Assembly: GCA_023935145.1 (NCBI GenBank)
Contig: CM043705.1
Coordinates: 53,018,084-53,082,083, forward strand
DNA length: 64,000 nt
Direction of reading: 5' to 3'
Origin: Bretschneidera sinensis
Lineage: Eukaryota > Streptophyta > Magnoliopsida > Brassicales > Akaniaceae
A program made the translations under genes and the position numbers. Shown piece after piece: positions 11,637-22,949 of this stretch (its first letter is position 1; each line of letters begins with the position of its first letter). The notes beneath the pieces were generated by a model, which was given only the letters and a program-made list of their open reading frames with translations, was not told where the DNA came from and searched no databases.

Positions 11637-14600
11637 TTAGATATTCAGTTTATCATAGTCCAACAATCCCATTAATAGTCTAATTTTACAGAAGCTAGCT
11701 TCACTTAGAGATTTTGTAAGAAGGTCAGCTATTTGATCTTCTGATGGTATGAATTCTAGTCTTATATCACCTTTTTTAGCATAGTCTCTTAAGAAATGGT
11801 GTATAATTTCTATGTGCTTAGTTCAAGAGTGCTTAATAGGATTCTTTGTTAAGTTGATAGCACTAGTATTATCACAATGTATTGGTATACTTTTAAGGTT
11901 CATGCCATAGTCTTCTAGTTGTTACTTCATCCATAATACTTGGGCACAACAACTCCCAACTGCTACATATTCTGCCTCGGTGGTTGATAGTGCAATTGAG
12001 TTTTGTTTCTTAGAAAACCAAGAGGTTAAAATTGCACCTAAGAATTTGCATGTTCCACTTGGGCTTTTTCTATCTAACCTACATCCAGCAAAATCAGCAT
12101 CTGAATATCCTACAAGCTCAAAAGATGAATATCTAGAGTACTATAATCCTATGGTTTGAGTTCCTTATAGATATCTAAGGATTCTTTTTACTGCAACTAC
12201 ATGTGATTCCTTAGGATTAGCTTGAAATTTAGCACACATGCATACACTGAACATTATATCAGGTTTACTTGTAGTCAAATAAAGCAAAGCTCCAATCATG
12301 CTTCTATAATATTTAGTATCTACACATTTACATCCTTCATCAAGATCAAGCTTTGTCGAGGTGCTCATGGGTGTTCCAAGTGGCTTTGAGCTTTCCATCC
12401 CGAACCTCTTTAGTAGGTCCTTAGTGTACTTTGATTGATTGATAAAGATGCCTCATTTTAGTTGTTTTATTTGAAGTCCAAGGAAATAGGTAAGCTCTCC
12501 CATCATGCTCATTTCGAATTCACCTTGCATGCACTTGGCAAACTCTTGACACATAGATTCATTAGTAGCACCAAATATAATATCATCAACATATATTTGG
12601 ACTAGCAAAGTGTCATTTTTGTGAGTTTTTGTGAAGAAGATTGTGTCTATCTTACCTCTTACAAAGTTATTGTCAATTAAAAATTTACTTAGTATTTTAT
12701 ACCATGCCTTTGGAGCTTGCTTCAACCCATATAGAGCCTTAGAAAGCTTGTAGACATGATTTGGAAGACTAGGATTTTCAAATCCAAAAAGTTGTTCAAC
12801 ATAAACCTAAGAAGGCACTCTTTACATCCATTTGAAAGAATTTAAACTTATTAAAGCATACAAAGGCCAACAATATTCAAATAGCTTATAATCTAGCTAC
12901 AGGAGCATAGGTCTCATCAAAGTCTATTCCTTCTTCTTGATTGTATCCCTTAGCAACTAGTCTAGCCTTGTTTCTAGTTACTATCCCATTTTCATCCATC
13001 TTATTTCTAAATACCCATTTAGTTCTAATTATTATATGATTCTTAGGTCTAGGAACTAGATTTCATACATTGTTCCTAAATTGATTTATTTCTTCTTGCA
13101 TTGCAATTATCCAATCATTATCCTTTTCAACTTTTATAAATGTCTTAGGTTCTACTTGAGACAAATAAGCTACATAATTGCAAATATTTCTAATAGAGGA
13201 ACGAGTTCTTACCCCTTGTGAAGGATCACCAATCACTTGATCAATCGGGTGATAATTTACATACCTCCAATCTTTGGGAAGACTATCCTCTTGTCGACTT
13301 GTAGATGGTTGGTCTACTTTGAGAGTTTCCATCTCTCCATTTGTTTGAGGTGGACTCTCCTTTGGGTCAACAATGGTAGTAGGAGTTTTCGTTCTTGGAA
13401 TAAAATCTGCATCATCATTAAAATAAACTTCTCTACTACTAATTGAGTTAGATTCATCAAGAGTTACATGTACAGATTCTTCTACCACTAGAGTTCACTT
13501 GTTGAAAACTTTATAAGCCTTACTAGAGGTTGAATATCCTAAAAATATTCCTTCATTGGTCTTAGAATCAAATTTACCCAAGTTAGTTTTATTGTTATTT
13601 AGTATGAAGTATTTACAACCAAAGGTACGAAAATAAGAGATATTAGGCTTTCTACCTTTCCATAATTCATATTGAGTTTTGTCAAGCATAGGCCTAATTA
13701 AAATTCTATTTAAGATATAGCAAGAGGTGTTTACCGCTTCAGCCCAAAAGTATTTTGGTAAATTATTTTCACAAAGCATTGTTCTTGAAAATTCTTCTAG
13801 AACTCTATTTTTCTTCTCAACAACTCCATTTTGTTGAGGAGTTCTAGGGGCTGAAAAGTTGTGATCAATTCCATTTTCATTACAAAATTTTGAAAAACTT
13901 TGGTTTTCAAATTCTTTTCCATGATCACTTCTAATTCTTAAAATACAAATTCTTTTTTCATTTTGAACTTTTTTCCGAAAGTTTTCAAATCTTTTGAAAG
14001 CTTCATCCTTGTAAGCAATAAAAATAACAAAGGTATATCTTGAATAGTCATCAATAATAACAATAGCATATTGATGGCCACCTAGACTGATGGTACTAAT
14101 TGGACCAAATAAGTCCATATGCAAGAGTTCCAAAGGTCTAGTAGTTGAGACTACATTCTTTGATTTAAAAGAAATTCTAATTTGTTTTCCCATTTGACAA
14201 GCATCACATACTTTGTCTTTTTCAAAATTGATTTTGGGAAGTCTAATAACTAAATCTTTTCTTGAAATGATTCTCAGCAAGTTCATGTTCGCATGACCAA
14301 GCCTTCTATGTCATAGCCATGGATTTTCACTAATGACAAGAAAATATTTTTCATTTTCAGAATGCAAAGATTGCAAGTCAACTATATAGACGTTTTCATG
14401 TCTATGGCCAACAAATTTAATCTTGTTACTCTTGATGTCTATAACTAGACAATGAGATGTCCCAAATGTGACTTTGTTGCCTTTGTCACAAAGTTGACTA
14501 ATACTTAGTAAATTTGGCTTAAGGCCTTGTATTAGCAATACTTTATCTATGGTTGAGAAATCATTACCAACTTTTCTATGCCTGATGATCTTTATTTTTA

Positions 14601-14710
14601 TGTTTTCTCTAATGGTGACAAGTCCACCGTCTCTTAGAGTTAGTTCCTGACACTTTTATCATCGGTTATGTGTTTAGAGCATCCACTATCAAGGTACCAA
14701 TAGTTATCCT
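11637..14710 (-). pseudogene. copia pol (protease, integrase, reverse transcriptase, RNase H), broken
   Basis: Read on the minus strand: the protease motif YLDSGCSKHITDD near 14690 (catalytic DSG), followed by an in-frame TAA. Then the GAG-pre-integrase segment LLSISQLCDKGNKVTF (14311-14538). Then the integrase core (13495-14286), with the acidic residues visible in HMDLFGP, RSDHGKEFEN and QQNGVVEKKNR. Then the reverse transcriptase with the YVDD box in [16 protein letters not shown] (12453-12725) and GALLYLTTSKPDIMF. RNase H with SIALSTTEAEYVAVG lies near 11950, and the stop is at 11637. Several frame changes and stops separate the pieces, so no functional polyprotein can be made. Confidence 0.9.
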
Positions 14711-14795
14711 TTTCCTTGGTGTGGAAACATATCTACATCACACAAGGATACATAATGGCATTTTTAGGTACAAAAATTTCTTGGGTCCTTTGGAG

Positions 14796-16789
14796 TTAAG
14801 TTCTTGAAAATACGGTTCTTTTTGGGACCCATACTTTCTTAACAGCATATGGTGATCTATAGACATGTTGATGATGCACAATCCTAGGATAATAGTAATT
14901 GAAATTTCTAGGATTTCTTAGTTGTGTATGCCTATAATGCTTAGGATATAAGTTCCTAGGGTACATGTTTCTATTATAAGGAATATGAATATACATGTCA
15001 TTTTCAGAAAATGTATGATGATGATTCCTAGGATACATGCTTGCATTGTCATGAGTATGCATATTATTTCTAGAATAATTATGATAGTAATTCCTATGAT
15101 ATACTTGTGCAGTGTGCAAGTCTTGGGTATACAAATTGTTCCTAGAATGCACATGATGATTATTCCTAACATGTATATAAGCATTCATTGAATGAGCATA
15201 CATATAAGCATAAGTATTTCTAGGATTCTTCAATCTTATATTAGCATTAGAATTAGTATTTCTAGACATGCTATCATTTAATGGGGGTGTGATTTTAACC
15301 TTAGAAGTAGAGGCTTCATTCACACATGAAGCTTTCATGAATAAGCCCTCTTTTGATTTTTGCTTGCCTAATAGAGAGTATCCTAAACCAGATTTTCCTT
15401 CACTTAATCTTTGGCAAGAAAGCACTTCATCAAGCTTTTCTTTACCAAGCATGAGTCTAGATATAGTACCATTCAATTCTAATATCTTCTTCTTTAAATT
15501 ATCATTTTCGTCCTTAAGAAAGTCTTGAGAAGAATCATAAATTAGTGAAGATAGTTTTTCTTTCTCTTCTCTTAGACTTATCATCTCTTTAGAAAGGGAT
15601 GACACCTCTTTCTTAATAGTGGAGTTCCTAGAATCAAATTTCTTTAATTCTTCATGCATTTCATTTATGACTTCTATTAGCTCTTCACTACTACTAACCA
15701 TGTTATTCTTAGAGGGAGAAGATAGTACCTCATTTTCATCATCAATTTTCATAAGGCATAGGTTGGCAATTTTCTCGTATCCGACTTTTTTGTCCGAGGA
15801 TTCATTTTCTTCATCATCACTCCAAGTAGTTGCTATCATAGCTTTCTTCTTGAAGTTCTTGTATGGTTTGTTTGTAGCCATACAATCGGCCTTGATGTAA
15901 CCGGGCTTCTTGCATCCATAACATACAAGTGGTTCCCTTTTTGAGATGGGATCCTTGGTGCATGGTTTCTTGCTTTTCTTCAAGAATCTATGAAACTGTT
16001 TGGTGGTTAAGGTCATTTCACCGTCTTCTTCGCTGCTCTTCTCCTCTTCTTTCGATTCTTCTTCTTTGTTACTTGTGGAGGCTTTGAGAGCAATCACCTT
16101 TTTCTTCTTCTCATCATCATTGATAGTGGGATTCATTTCTTCCATTTCATATGTCAACAATGACCTAAGGAGTGTTTCAACATCAAGTTTGTCAAGATCT
16201 TTGGCTTCCTGAATAGTCGTATTCTTTGTTTTCCAAGTGGATGGCAAGGATCTTAAGATTTTTCTTGTTAATTCAAATTCCTCAATGTTCCTACCAAGAA
16301 GCTTCAAACCATTAACAATAGTTGTGAAACATAAGTGCATTTAAGAAATTGTTTCATTAGGAGATATTCTAAAAGATTCATATTCAGATACTAGCATATA
16401 GATTTTTGATTTTTAACCTCACTAGTTCCTTCATATGTAACTTGCAATTTATCCCATATTTCCTTAGCTGAAACACATGCAAAGATTTTATTATATTCAG
16501 ATATATCTAAGGCACAATGTAAAGTACTTATTGCTCTACTATTGAAAGACATCATTCTACAATCCTCCTCATTGTACTCAGTTTTGAGTTTAGGTATTGT
16601 ATGATTGATTTCTCCAATAGTGATTTCCTTTGTAGGAATTCTAGGTCCTTCCTCAATGACTCTCTACAGATTATAATCATGTCGTTTGACAAAGATTTTC
16701 ATCCTGTTTTTACAATAGTTATAGTTGGAGCCATTGAACAAAGGAGGCCTAGTGTATGAGTGTCCCTCAGAATAGCTATTTGCTGCCAT
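14796..16789 (-). pseudogene. copia gag (capsid/nucleocapsid) with altered zinc knuckle
   Basis: The natural start is MAANSYSEGHSYTRPPLFNG at 16789. An in-frame TAG near 16674 and further lesions separate it from the long open part 14796-16340 (514 codons). The capsid (UBN2-like) region has FELTRKILRSLPSTWKTK and DLDKLDVETLLRSLLTYE. An acidic/lysine-rich linker follows, then a zinc knuckle CYGCKKPGYIKADC, where the usual His of the CCHC pattern is Tyr. After a long predicted coiled coil (SSEELIEVINEMHEELKKFD onward) comes a His/Asn/Tyr-rich tail made of degenerate repeats such as YPRNHHH and YSRNNMHTH. The long gag with coiled coil and His/Tyr-rich tail fits the SIRE/Maximus group. Confidence 0.88.
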
Positions 16790-16830
16790 CGGATCAACTC
16801 AAGGATATTAAGCCTAAAATTGAGAACAAG

Positions 16831-16842
16831 GCTCTGATACCA
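16831..16842 (-). other. Primer binding site of the Sirevirus-like copia
   Basis: TGGTATCAGAGC on the minus strand, two bases from the end of the 5' LTR. It complements the 3' end of plant initiator methionine tRNA and fixes the element's orientation. Confidence 0.9.
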
Positions 16843-16844
16843 AT

Positions 16845-18052
16845 TGTAGATTGAGGTTTCAACCCAAGAGGGGGTGAATTGGGTTTTAAAAACTTTTTGC
16901 GGATTTAACACAAGTTTATAAAACAGATAACACAACAAGCATATAAACAAGTAATATGTGCTGTAAATAAAGAGTTTAAGGAATAGAGGATGCAAACTCA
17001 ATTTATAGTGGTTTAGCAATATCAGAATCGTTCTGACCTTACATCCACTCTCTTCAAGGAACCTCCTTGAATTAATCCACTAAGAAACTTAGTTGTGCAA
17101 CTTCACGGGTGCTGCACAAACCTTACAATCCCTTCCTCTCGGAAGCAAACCTCTTCCTCTCAGAAGCAAAACCCCTTCCTTTTGGAAGCAAATCCCTTTA
17201 CAATAAATATTATAAAGAAAACAGTTGAGAGACAATAATAAAAGCTTATACAACTGAATAATATCTCTCTTTCTAGGTAAAGCTTGAAGAATGGCTCAAC
17301 AATCAATTTTTCAAAGCTTTTTGAGTATCAATGAGTGAAAACTTGTTTGAATGTATAATACTCTCTATCTAAATACTCAATAGTGTGGGTTTAAATAGCC
17401 TAGATGTAATATGTCCATTCTGAATTAATTTGGTACGCTTTTGTACATCAAATGTACAGCTCTGGCGCCATAATGGTTATATTTTTTGAATTACCAGTCG
17501 ACTGGGTCTTAATACAAGTCGATTGGGTCCACTTGAAAAACCTCATTTTTAAGGCTATTAAAGGTACCAGTCGACTGGAAACTTTTTGCCTAGATTACTA
17601 GTCGACTGGGTAGTTCTTACTAGTCGATTGGGAAGTCTCTGACCGAAACACCAATCGACTGGTATAAAGCATCCAGTCGACTGGGAACATACTGACCTTT
17701 ATACCAGAAGACTAGTATAAGTACCTAGTCAACTGGGTTACTTTAACAACCCAGTTTTCATGTGTTGAATAGATTTTAACTTTAAAACATTTGTTTAGAA
17801 GGTTATGTTAAAATAGTTTTTCAAAACGAGCCATTTGACAAGCTAATTACCTGAACAAGTGAGATTTACAACTTGATTTAATACCATATACCTATTCTAG
17901 TTCTTCTGTCTTCACTTGATGTTTGATTCAGGTTGAGTTCTTGCACCTTGATCCTTAGTTGAATGCTCTTATTGCTTAAGACACTTAGATAGCATCGTTA
18001 GTATAATAAGAGTTGTGTTTTGTCATCATTAAAATACAGGTGAGGGTCAACA
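16845..18052 (-). repeat. 5' LTR of the Sirevirus-like copia (right copy)
   Basis: Begins TGTAGATTGAGGTTTCAACC and ends GAGGGTCAACA, followed by the duplication TTATG. It holds the same CTTCCTCTCGGAAGC tandem units (17130-17200) and the same palindrome array (17493-17737) as the left LTR. Confidence 0.93.
17493..17737. repeat. CCAGTCGACTGG palindrome array in the right LTR
   Basis: Eight or so palindromes or variants, in the same order as the left LTR array. Individual copies have changed independently (CTAGTCGACTGG, CTAGTCGATTGG, CCAATCGACTGG, CTAGTCAACTGG). Several of the changes are C-to-T or G-to-A at the central CG. Confidence 0.85.
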
Positions 18053-18430
18053 TTATGTATAGTGTTTTTTAGGGTATCACTAAAGCAGTACTTGATGTAC
18101 TAAAGAAAAAGGTATCGAACTTTATAGTAGTAATAGATAATCATGTTAAAAATTTCGTTTTGTTGCTAAACGTGTTAAGAGACTTATATATAGATAGTAT
18201 AGTGTTTTTTAGGGTATAAATTAATGTACGGTGAGCTTGGTTACCTGTGACAGAACTTGGGGTTGAAAATAATATTAAGATCCCCAATCTCACTATAGTC
18301 AGTCTCTTTTCTCTTCTCTTCCTTTCTATAAACTCAAAATTCAACCAAGCATAGAAAGCTCTATTAATATTCAATAAAACCCATAAGAAAAGTTTGAAAG
18401 AGAAGCCGAAATTTGACCTTAATGTTAACT

Positions 18431-18788
18431 ATGGAGATGTTAAGAGTTTAATTTTTGTCAATGGTCATTTCTTCACTTCTAGTGGCTCTGACTATGCCTT
18501 CCATTAATACTCAAAGCCCTACCCCTACCCCTTCGAGTGATGGTATTCTCTATCTCCACAAACACAGACAGAAAAAATTTTAAATTGGTTTTAAGTGAAA
18601 AACACCGTTTAATTTGTTATTATGTCTTCCCAAGTTTCTAATTAATTATTTGATTAATAGGAGCCTAGCTAATAGATATAAAGCGAAACATGATAAGTAG
18701 TATTTGGCATGCAAGGTTAGCAATTGATCAAGGAATTGCATATGTTTTAATGCTGGTTGCTCTGGTGCTTACCTATATCATTCACTGA
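18431..18788 (+). pseudogene. Arabinogalactan-peptide gene (AGP16/20 type) with an early stop
   Basis: Two exons, 18431-18542 and 18721-18788, join in phase with GT-AG borders. The product has a hydrophobic leader ending PSINTQ, a short Pro/Thr/Ser module QSPTPTPSSD for arabinogalactan attachment, and the GPI-anchor tail AIDQGIAYVLMLVALVLTYI ending in IH. That tail is the signature of the plant AG-peptide family (cell-surface proteoglycan peptides). With the first ATG (18431) a TAA stop arises after six codons. The in-frame ATG at 18461 would still give 49 codons with a short leader lacking the usual positive N-region. It lies within the Harbinger element, upstream of and in the same direction as its MYB-like gene, so it may be a captured copy. 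Whether it is expressed is unknown. Confidence 0.75.
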
Positions 18789-18904
18789 CTTCCTCCTTGT
18801 GGAATATGAGAGATGTAAATCAAATAATGATGCATGATTATTGTGTTATATTTCCTTTACACATTATTTTGTTCAAGCCCTATATATTTCTATCCATGTC
18901 TTTC

Positions 18905-19030
18905 TGCAACAGCCCTTACACAAGGACTGCAGCACCAGCTGCACCAGCACCTGCACAGGGGCTTGTGTAGCAACACATGTGCAAGCACCAGCTACACCAG
19001 CCCCTGCATAGGGGCTAGTGCAACAGCACG
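18905..19030. repeat. Imperfect tandem repeat rich in CACCAGC
   Basis: Two related blocks, each built from CAGCTGCACCAGC-like words followed by CACCTGCACAGGGGCTTGTG or CCCCTGCATAGGGGCTAGTG, preceded by CAACAGC or CAACACA. It lies in the presumed 3' part of the AG-peptide transcript and has no recognisable coding role. Confidence 0.55.
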
Positions 19031-19673
19031 TTTAGAATGTGCTTCAATTCTGAGTGTTGGTTGTTAAAATGACTAATTTAGACTAGTCTATGCACTTCTA
19101 TCGTAAACTTCTGTAACAGTTGAGTTTCTTTTGTTTAGTAATTAGTATAATTATACTTTTAATAATATAAGTATGGATATTATATTTTGCCCTATGTCCT
19201 GCAATTGTGATTTGAAGTTGGTTGTTATTGCTTTCTTCTTTTGTTTTTAAGTTTTCCTTTATGGTTATTAAAATAAATATTTATGCATATGTCTTATTAT
19301 GTACTTATTTGGATAAGACATAATAATTTAAGACCTCAGTGAATACTTCTGCTGCGGACAACTTTTCTTCCATTTAAAAAAAAAAAGAAATCAAAATGTG
19401 TAATTATCAGTTTGCTCATTCAGAGGAACCTTTTGAAAATAAAAATATATATATAATATTTAGAATGTCTTGTATATGTTGTTGCTGTTTTTTCATTTAA
19501 TGAGAAGTTTGAGTGCTAGTCTTGAAAACTTGTTGTGTTTCCTGCTGTGTTCACCTGATTTTTACTCTCAATTTGCATGTCCACGTGTGTTTTTTTATCT
19601 ATAATTTTTTTTATTATGAATATGTTAGTTTTTATTCTTCAATAATAATTTGTTAAGTTCGCTTTTAATGTAG

Positions 19674-20700
19674 ATGGCTTCTGAAAGCATTGATATTTCT
19701 TTGTGGGGCTCTAAGAGAGAGATATGTTTTTATTGATATTATGGTTAATGAGGAAAATAAGGAAAACATGAAAAATGGTGTGTTTCATAGAAAGATTTGA
19801 GATTTTATTCTCAAAGAATTGAATACGAAGACCAACAAGCTCTTTACAGTGAAAAGTATCAAAGGTTGCGCATGAAACACCAGCTATTTAGTCAATTTCT
19901 TGAGCAAACTGGGTTTGGTTGGAATGCAGAAAGTAATACTGTCACAACCTTAGATGAGACTTGGGAAAATTACATTCGGGTATCGTTTTTCTCCCTAAAG
20001 TTCATAGTGTAGACTTATCTTACGATAATTTCTTTGAAATCGATAATAACATTTATATCTTCATTTTTTTTCTTAGGCACGCCCGAAAGCTTCCCAATTT
20101 CATAAGCAAGGTTATGAACACTACAAATTGTTAGGGATAATATTTAACAAGTCAACTGCCATAAGAATTCTTCACTATGCTTCAACCCAAGATCCATCTA
20201 ATTCCGATGAGGAGAATGAATTGTATTAAGCTTTTCTCAGTAGTGGCATGCATGTAGACGTTGATGTTGATGACCTTGGTAACTCAGATGACCCAAATAC
20301 TCTAGTTGACCTTGAAACCCCAAGCACTCAGTGAACTCAGCCTGAACGTTCTGCCAAGTGTTCTAAAATCAATGATAAGAAAAAATAGAAGGAAACTAGA
20401 AATAGTCAATTGAGTGAAGTTTTTGCCTGTTTCATGGAGGCCACAAAAACAAGAACAGAAGCTTCTTTGGCTAGAGCTGAGAGGTATAAAGAGAAAAGCG
20501 TTGAGGGAACAAGTTCGATGGTTTCAATTGATTATTCAGTGGCAGTGTGTTTGAAAGTTCTTGATGAAATGGAAAATCGGGTGGATGATGACACATATTT
20601 GAAAGTATTAGAGAAATTTACAAGTAATTTTGAGTTGAGGGAGGTATTCATTAAAGTGCCTTTGGAGAGGAAGAATGCATGGTTAGCTAGGATTGATTGA
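19674..20700 (+). pseudogene. Harbinger MYB/SANT-like DNA-binding gene (Myb_DNA-bind_3), broken
   Basis: The first exon begins MASESIDISLWGSKRE at 19674; a frame change follows at once, before FIDIMVNEENKENMKNGVFH. A TGA replaces the helix tryptophan near 19797, and a further shift leads to YQRLRMKHQLFSQFLEQTGF. The intron is about 19979-20076. The second exon has HPKASQFHKQGYEHYKLLGI, then in-frame TAA, TGA and TAG codons, and finally FACFMEATKTRTEASLARAE to RKNAWLARID and TGA at 20700. In PIF/Harbinger elements this protein binds the element ends and helps bring the transposase to DNA. The lesions exclude a functional product. Confidence 0.85.
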
Positions 20701-21100
20701 GAGTTTGAGACATTGCCTTTGATATTAAATTATGTTTGTGTGTTAAGGAGATTATTTGTTCTTTGATGTGTGTTTAAGTTTGTACTTGGATATTTTTATT
20801 ACTTTTTTTAGTTTATGGATGATATGTTATTTGTTTGAATTAAACTTATGCGTTTGACATTCCTTGTATTGTTGGAATATGAATGATTAGAATTATGTAT
20901 ATAAGTCTAATTAGATTTGAATGATTAGAATTGTGTATACATGTCTAATTAGATTGGAAAAATCATATAAAACAGAGGAGGTGCTATCGATTTTTTTTAT
21001 AAATAAAAATAAATTAAACTTCAATCTCTTTAGATTTGTGGAATATAAACTATACTACATGATAACTATAAGGGGACTTTTTTTTTGTTTAGGTTATGAA

Positions 21101-22522
21101 ATGGACAATTCAGACTGTAATAATTGTGGTAGCCAATCTAATTCATTAAGTTCTAATTCATCAAATTCGTCCGCTAAAGATGAGTATGAAATGCTATCAT
21201 TGTTAATGCTTCATATATTTGCCGAATATGATGAAAAATTTATGAATAAATTACCTATGCTAACATTACGACTCAGTGGACATGAATATATAACCGAATT
21301 GTTAAATGGTCGTTCAGAGGTAGTTTATGAATTGTTTCGCATGGACAAGGAAACATTTATTCACTTATGTAACACATTGAAATATAATTATATAGAAGAC
21401 TCAATGGATGTCATAGTAGAGGAAATGATGGCCATTTTCTTGTTTGTTGTGGGGCATAATGTGGGGCACAGAGTTGTAGCTGATCAATTTCAACATTCAT
21501 TAGAAACAATTAATAGACATTTTAAGACAGTGATGAGAGCATTGAACAAGTTTGCAAAGCACATAATTTGTCCATCGAATGACCACGTGGTGCCTCCACA
21601 AATTAGACATGATCGAAGATTTTACCCAGCTTTTAAGGTAATATATCTTATGATTGATTGTTAATTTATTAGTTTAGCTTTGTATATACAATATATAATA
21701 CCAAGCTGAGTCTAATCGTATGCAATTTAATGGATGCAGAAATGCATTGGCACAATTGATGGAACACATATCAATGCATAGGTGCCAGCAGAAAAAGCTA
21801 CCAGTTATAGGGGTAGAAAATTGGTTGTCACACAAAATGTGATGTGTGCATGTTCATTCGACATGAAATTCACATACGTGTATAGTGGATGGGAAGGTAC
21901 ATCTAACAATTCACGAGTCTTTTTATACGCCTTAACTCGATCGGATGCTCAATTTCCTTGGCTTACTAATGGTAAATCTATTTTAGTACTAAGTTGATAT
22001 TATATACTAATTGATTGATATGTACTAAGAGAATTTGTATGACTTATAGATGAGTATTATTTGGTGGATTCCGGTTATCCATATACAGCCGGGTTTCTTC
22101 CACCGTTTAGAGGTGAACAGTATCACTTAAATGAATATCAAGGTAGAACACGCCAACCAACGGGTTATAAAGAACTATTTAATTATAGGCACTCATCTCT
22201 ACGTAATGTTATAGAACGTTGCTTTGGGGTCTTAAATGAGCGCTTTCTAATTTTAAAAATGATGCCTAGATTCAAGCCCACTAGATAAACTTTGATAGTT
22301 GTTGCTTGTTGTGTCATACATAATTTTGTACGCCAGTATTCTCAGAGTGATCAACTGTTTAATGAATGAGAAGCAGAGGGCCATGAAGTAGAAAGTGAAG
22401 AAGAGTCGAGCACATTTACAAATAATTATACAGTCGATTTGTCTGATGTGTGTGCACCAACTATGGCTGCGTTTCGTGAGCTTATTGCCAATCAGATGTG
22501 GGCAGACCGTTTTGGTATTTGA
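21101..22522 (+). pseudogene. PIF/Harbinger transposase (DDE_4 / HARBI1-like), inactive
   Basis: Three exons, 21101-21637, 21740-21971 and 22050-22522, join in one frame across GT-AG introns. The first has the N-terminal region LLNGRSEVVYELFRMDKETF and VEEMMAIFLFVVGHNVGHRV, a helix-turn-helix-like segment. The catalytic centre is visible as CIGTIDGTHI (first Asp), GWEGTSNNSRVF (the second Asp is Asn here) and NVIERCFGVLNERF (Glu). Stops lie at 21779 (TAG), 22286 (TAA) and 22367 (TGA), with no frameshift. The enzyme would cut and rejoin the terminal repeats. Loss of the second acidic residue plus three stops means it is dead. The changes fit C-to-T or G-to-A transitions, the usual decay of methylated transposons. 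Confidence 0.92.
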
Positions 22523-22949
22523 TTTAATATCTGGTAATCATGTTATGATTTGTTGGTAAGAGTTAGTTAATTTAATGTCCTTATTTGTGTTTAATCTAGT
22601 TTTTTTAGTTACTGAATTATATTTGTTATTCTTAGGAATATATTTCACATATTGATATATTATTAAACTTATAGGGTGTGAGGATGGCAAACCAAAAAAA
22701 TTGGGCAGTTGAGGCAAACCCTTTTGCAGGAAGAATTTTGGGCCGTTCATTTCCATTTTATCAATTTGTCAAAGTTGTATTTGATCAATGAATATTGTAT
22801 CTTAAAGTTGTCATCAACTAACTTATTTTTAATAAGAAAAATATGTCATTTTTTAGATATTGAACAAACTTGAATATTGTATTTGATGGGTTGGTTGTTC
22901 ATATTTTATCAAATTGTAAAAGTTGTATTGTATTTTTTATTTTTATTTT

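Larger units (their letters stand above)
7973..18052 (-). mobile_element. Ty1/copia LTR retrotransposon, Sirevirus-like, with an extra ORF after pol
   Basis: Two LTRs (7973-9161 and 16845-18052) start TGTAGA and end CAACA, and are flanked by the 5-bp duplication TTATG (7968-7972 and 18053-18057). The coding strand is minus, so the right LTR is the 5' LTR. A primer binding site TGGTATCAGAGC (initiator-Met tRNA type) directly follows it at 16831-16842. Order on the coding strand is gag, protease, integrase, reverse transcriptase, RNase H (copia order), then an additional gene before the 3' LTR. About 1.2-kb LTRs, a large gag with a coiled coil and an extra 3' ORF match the Sirevirus (SIRE/Maximus) group. 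All reading frames carry stops or shifts. By eye the first 215 bp of the LTRs differ at about 17 positions, mostly transitions, so the insertion is not recent. Confidence 0.93.

Noticed and set aside
15619..15900. 93-codon plus-strand frame in the copia gag
   Set aside because: It is the antisense shadow of the gag coding region; its serine/phenylalanine-rich text mirrors the lysine/glutamate-rich gag.
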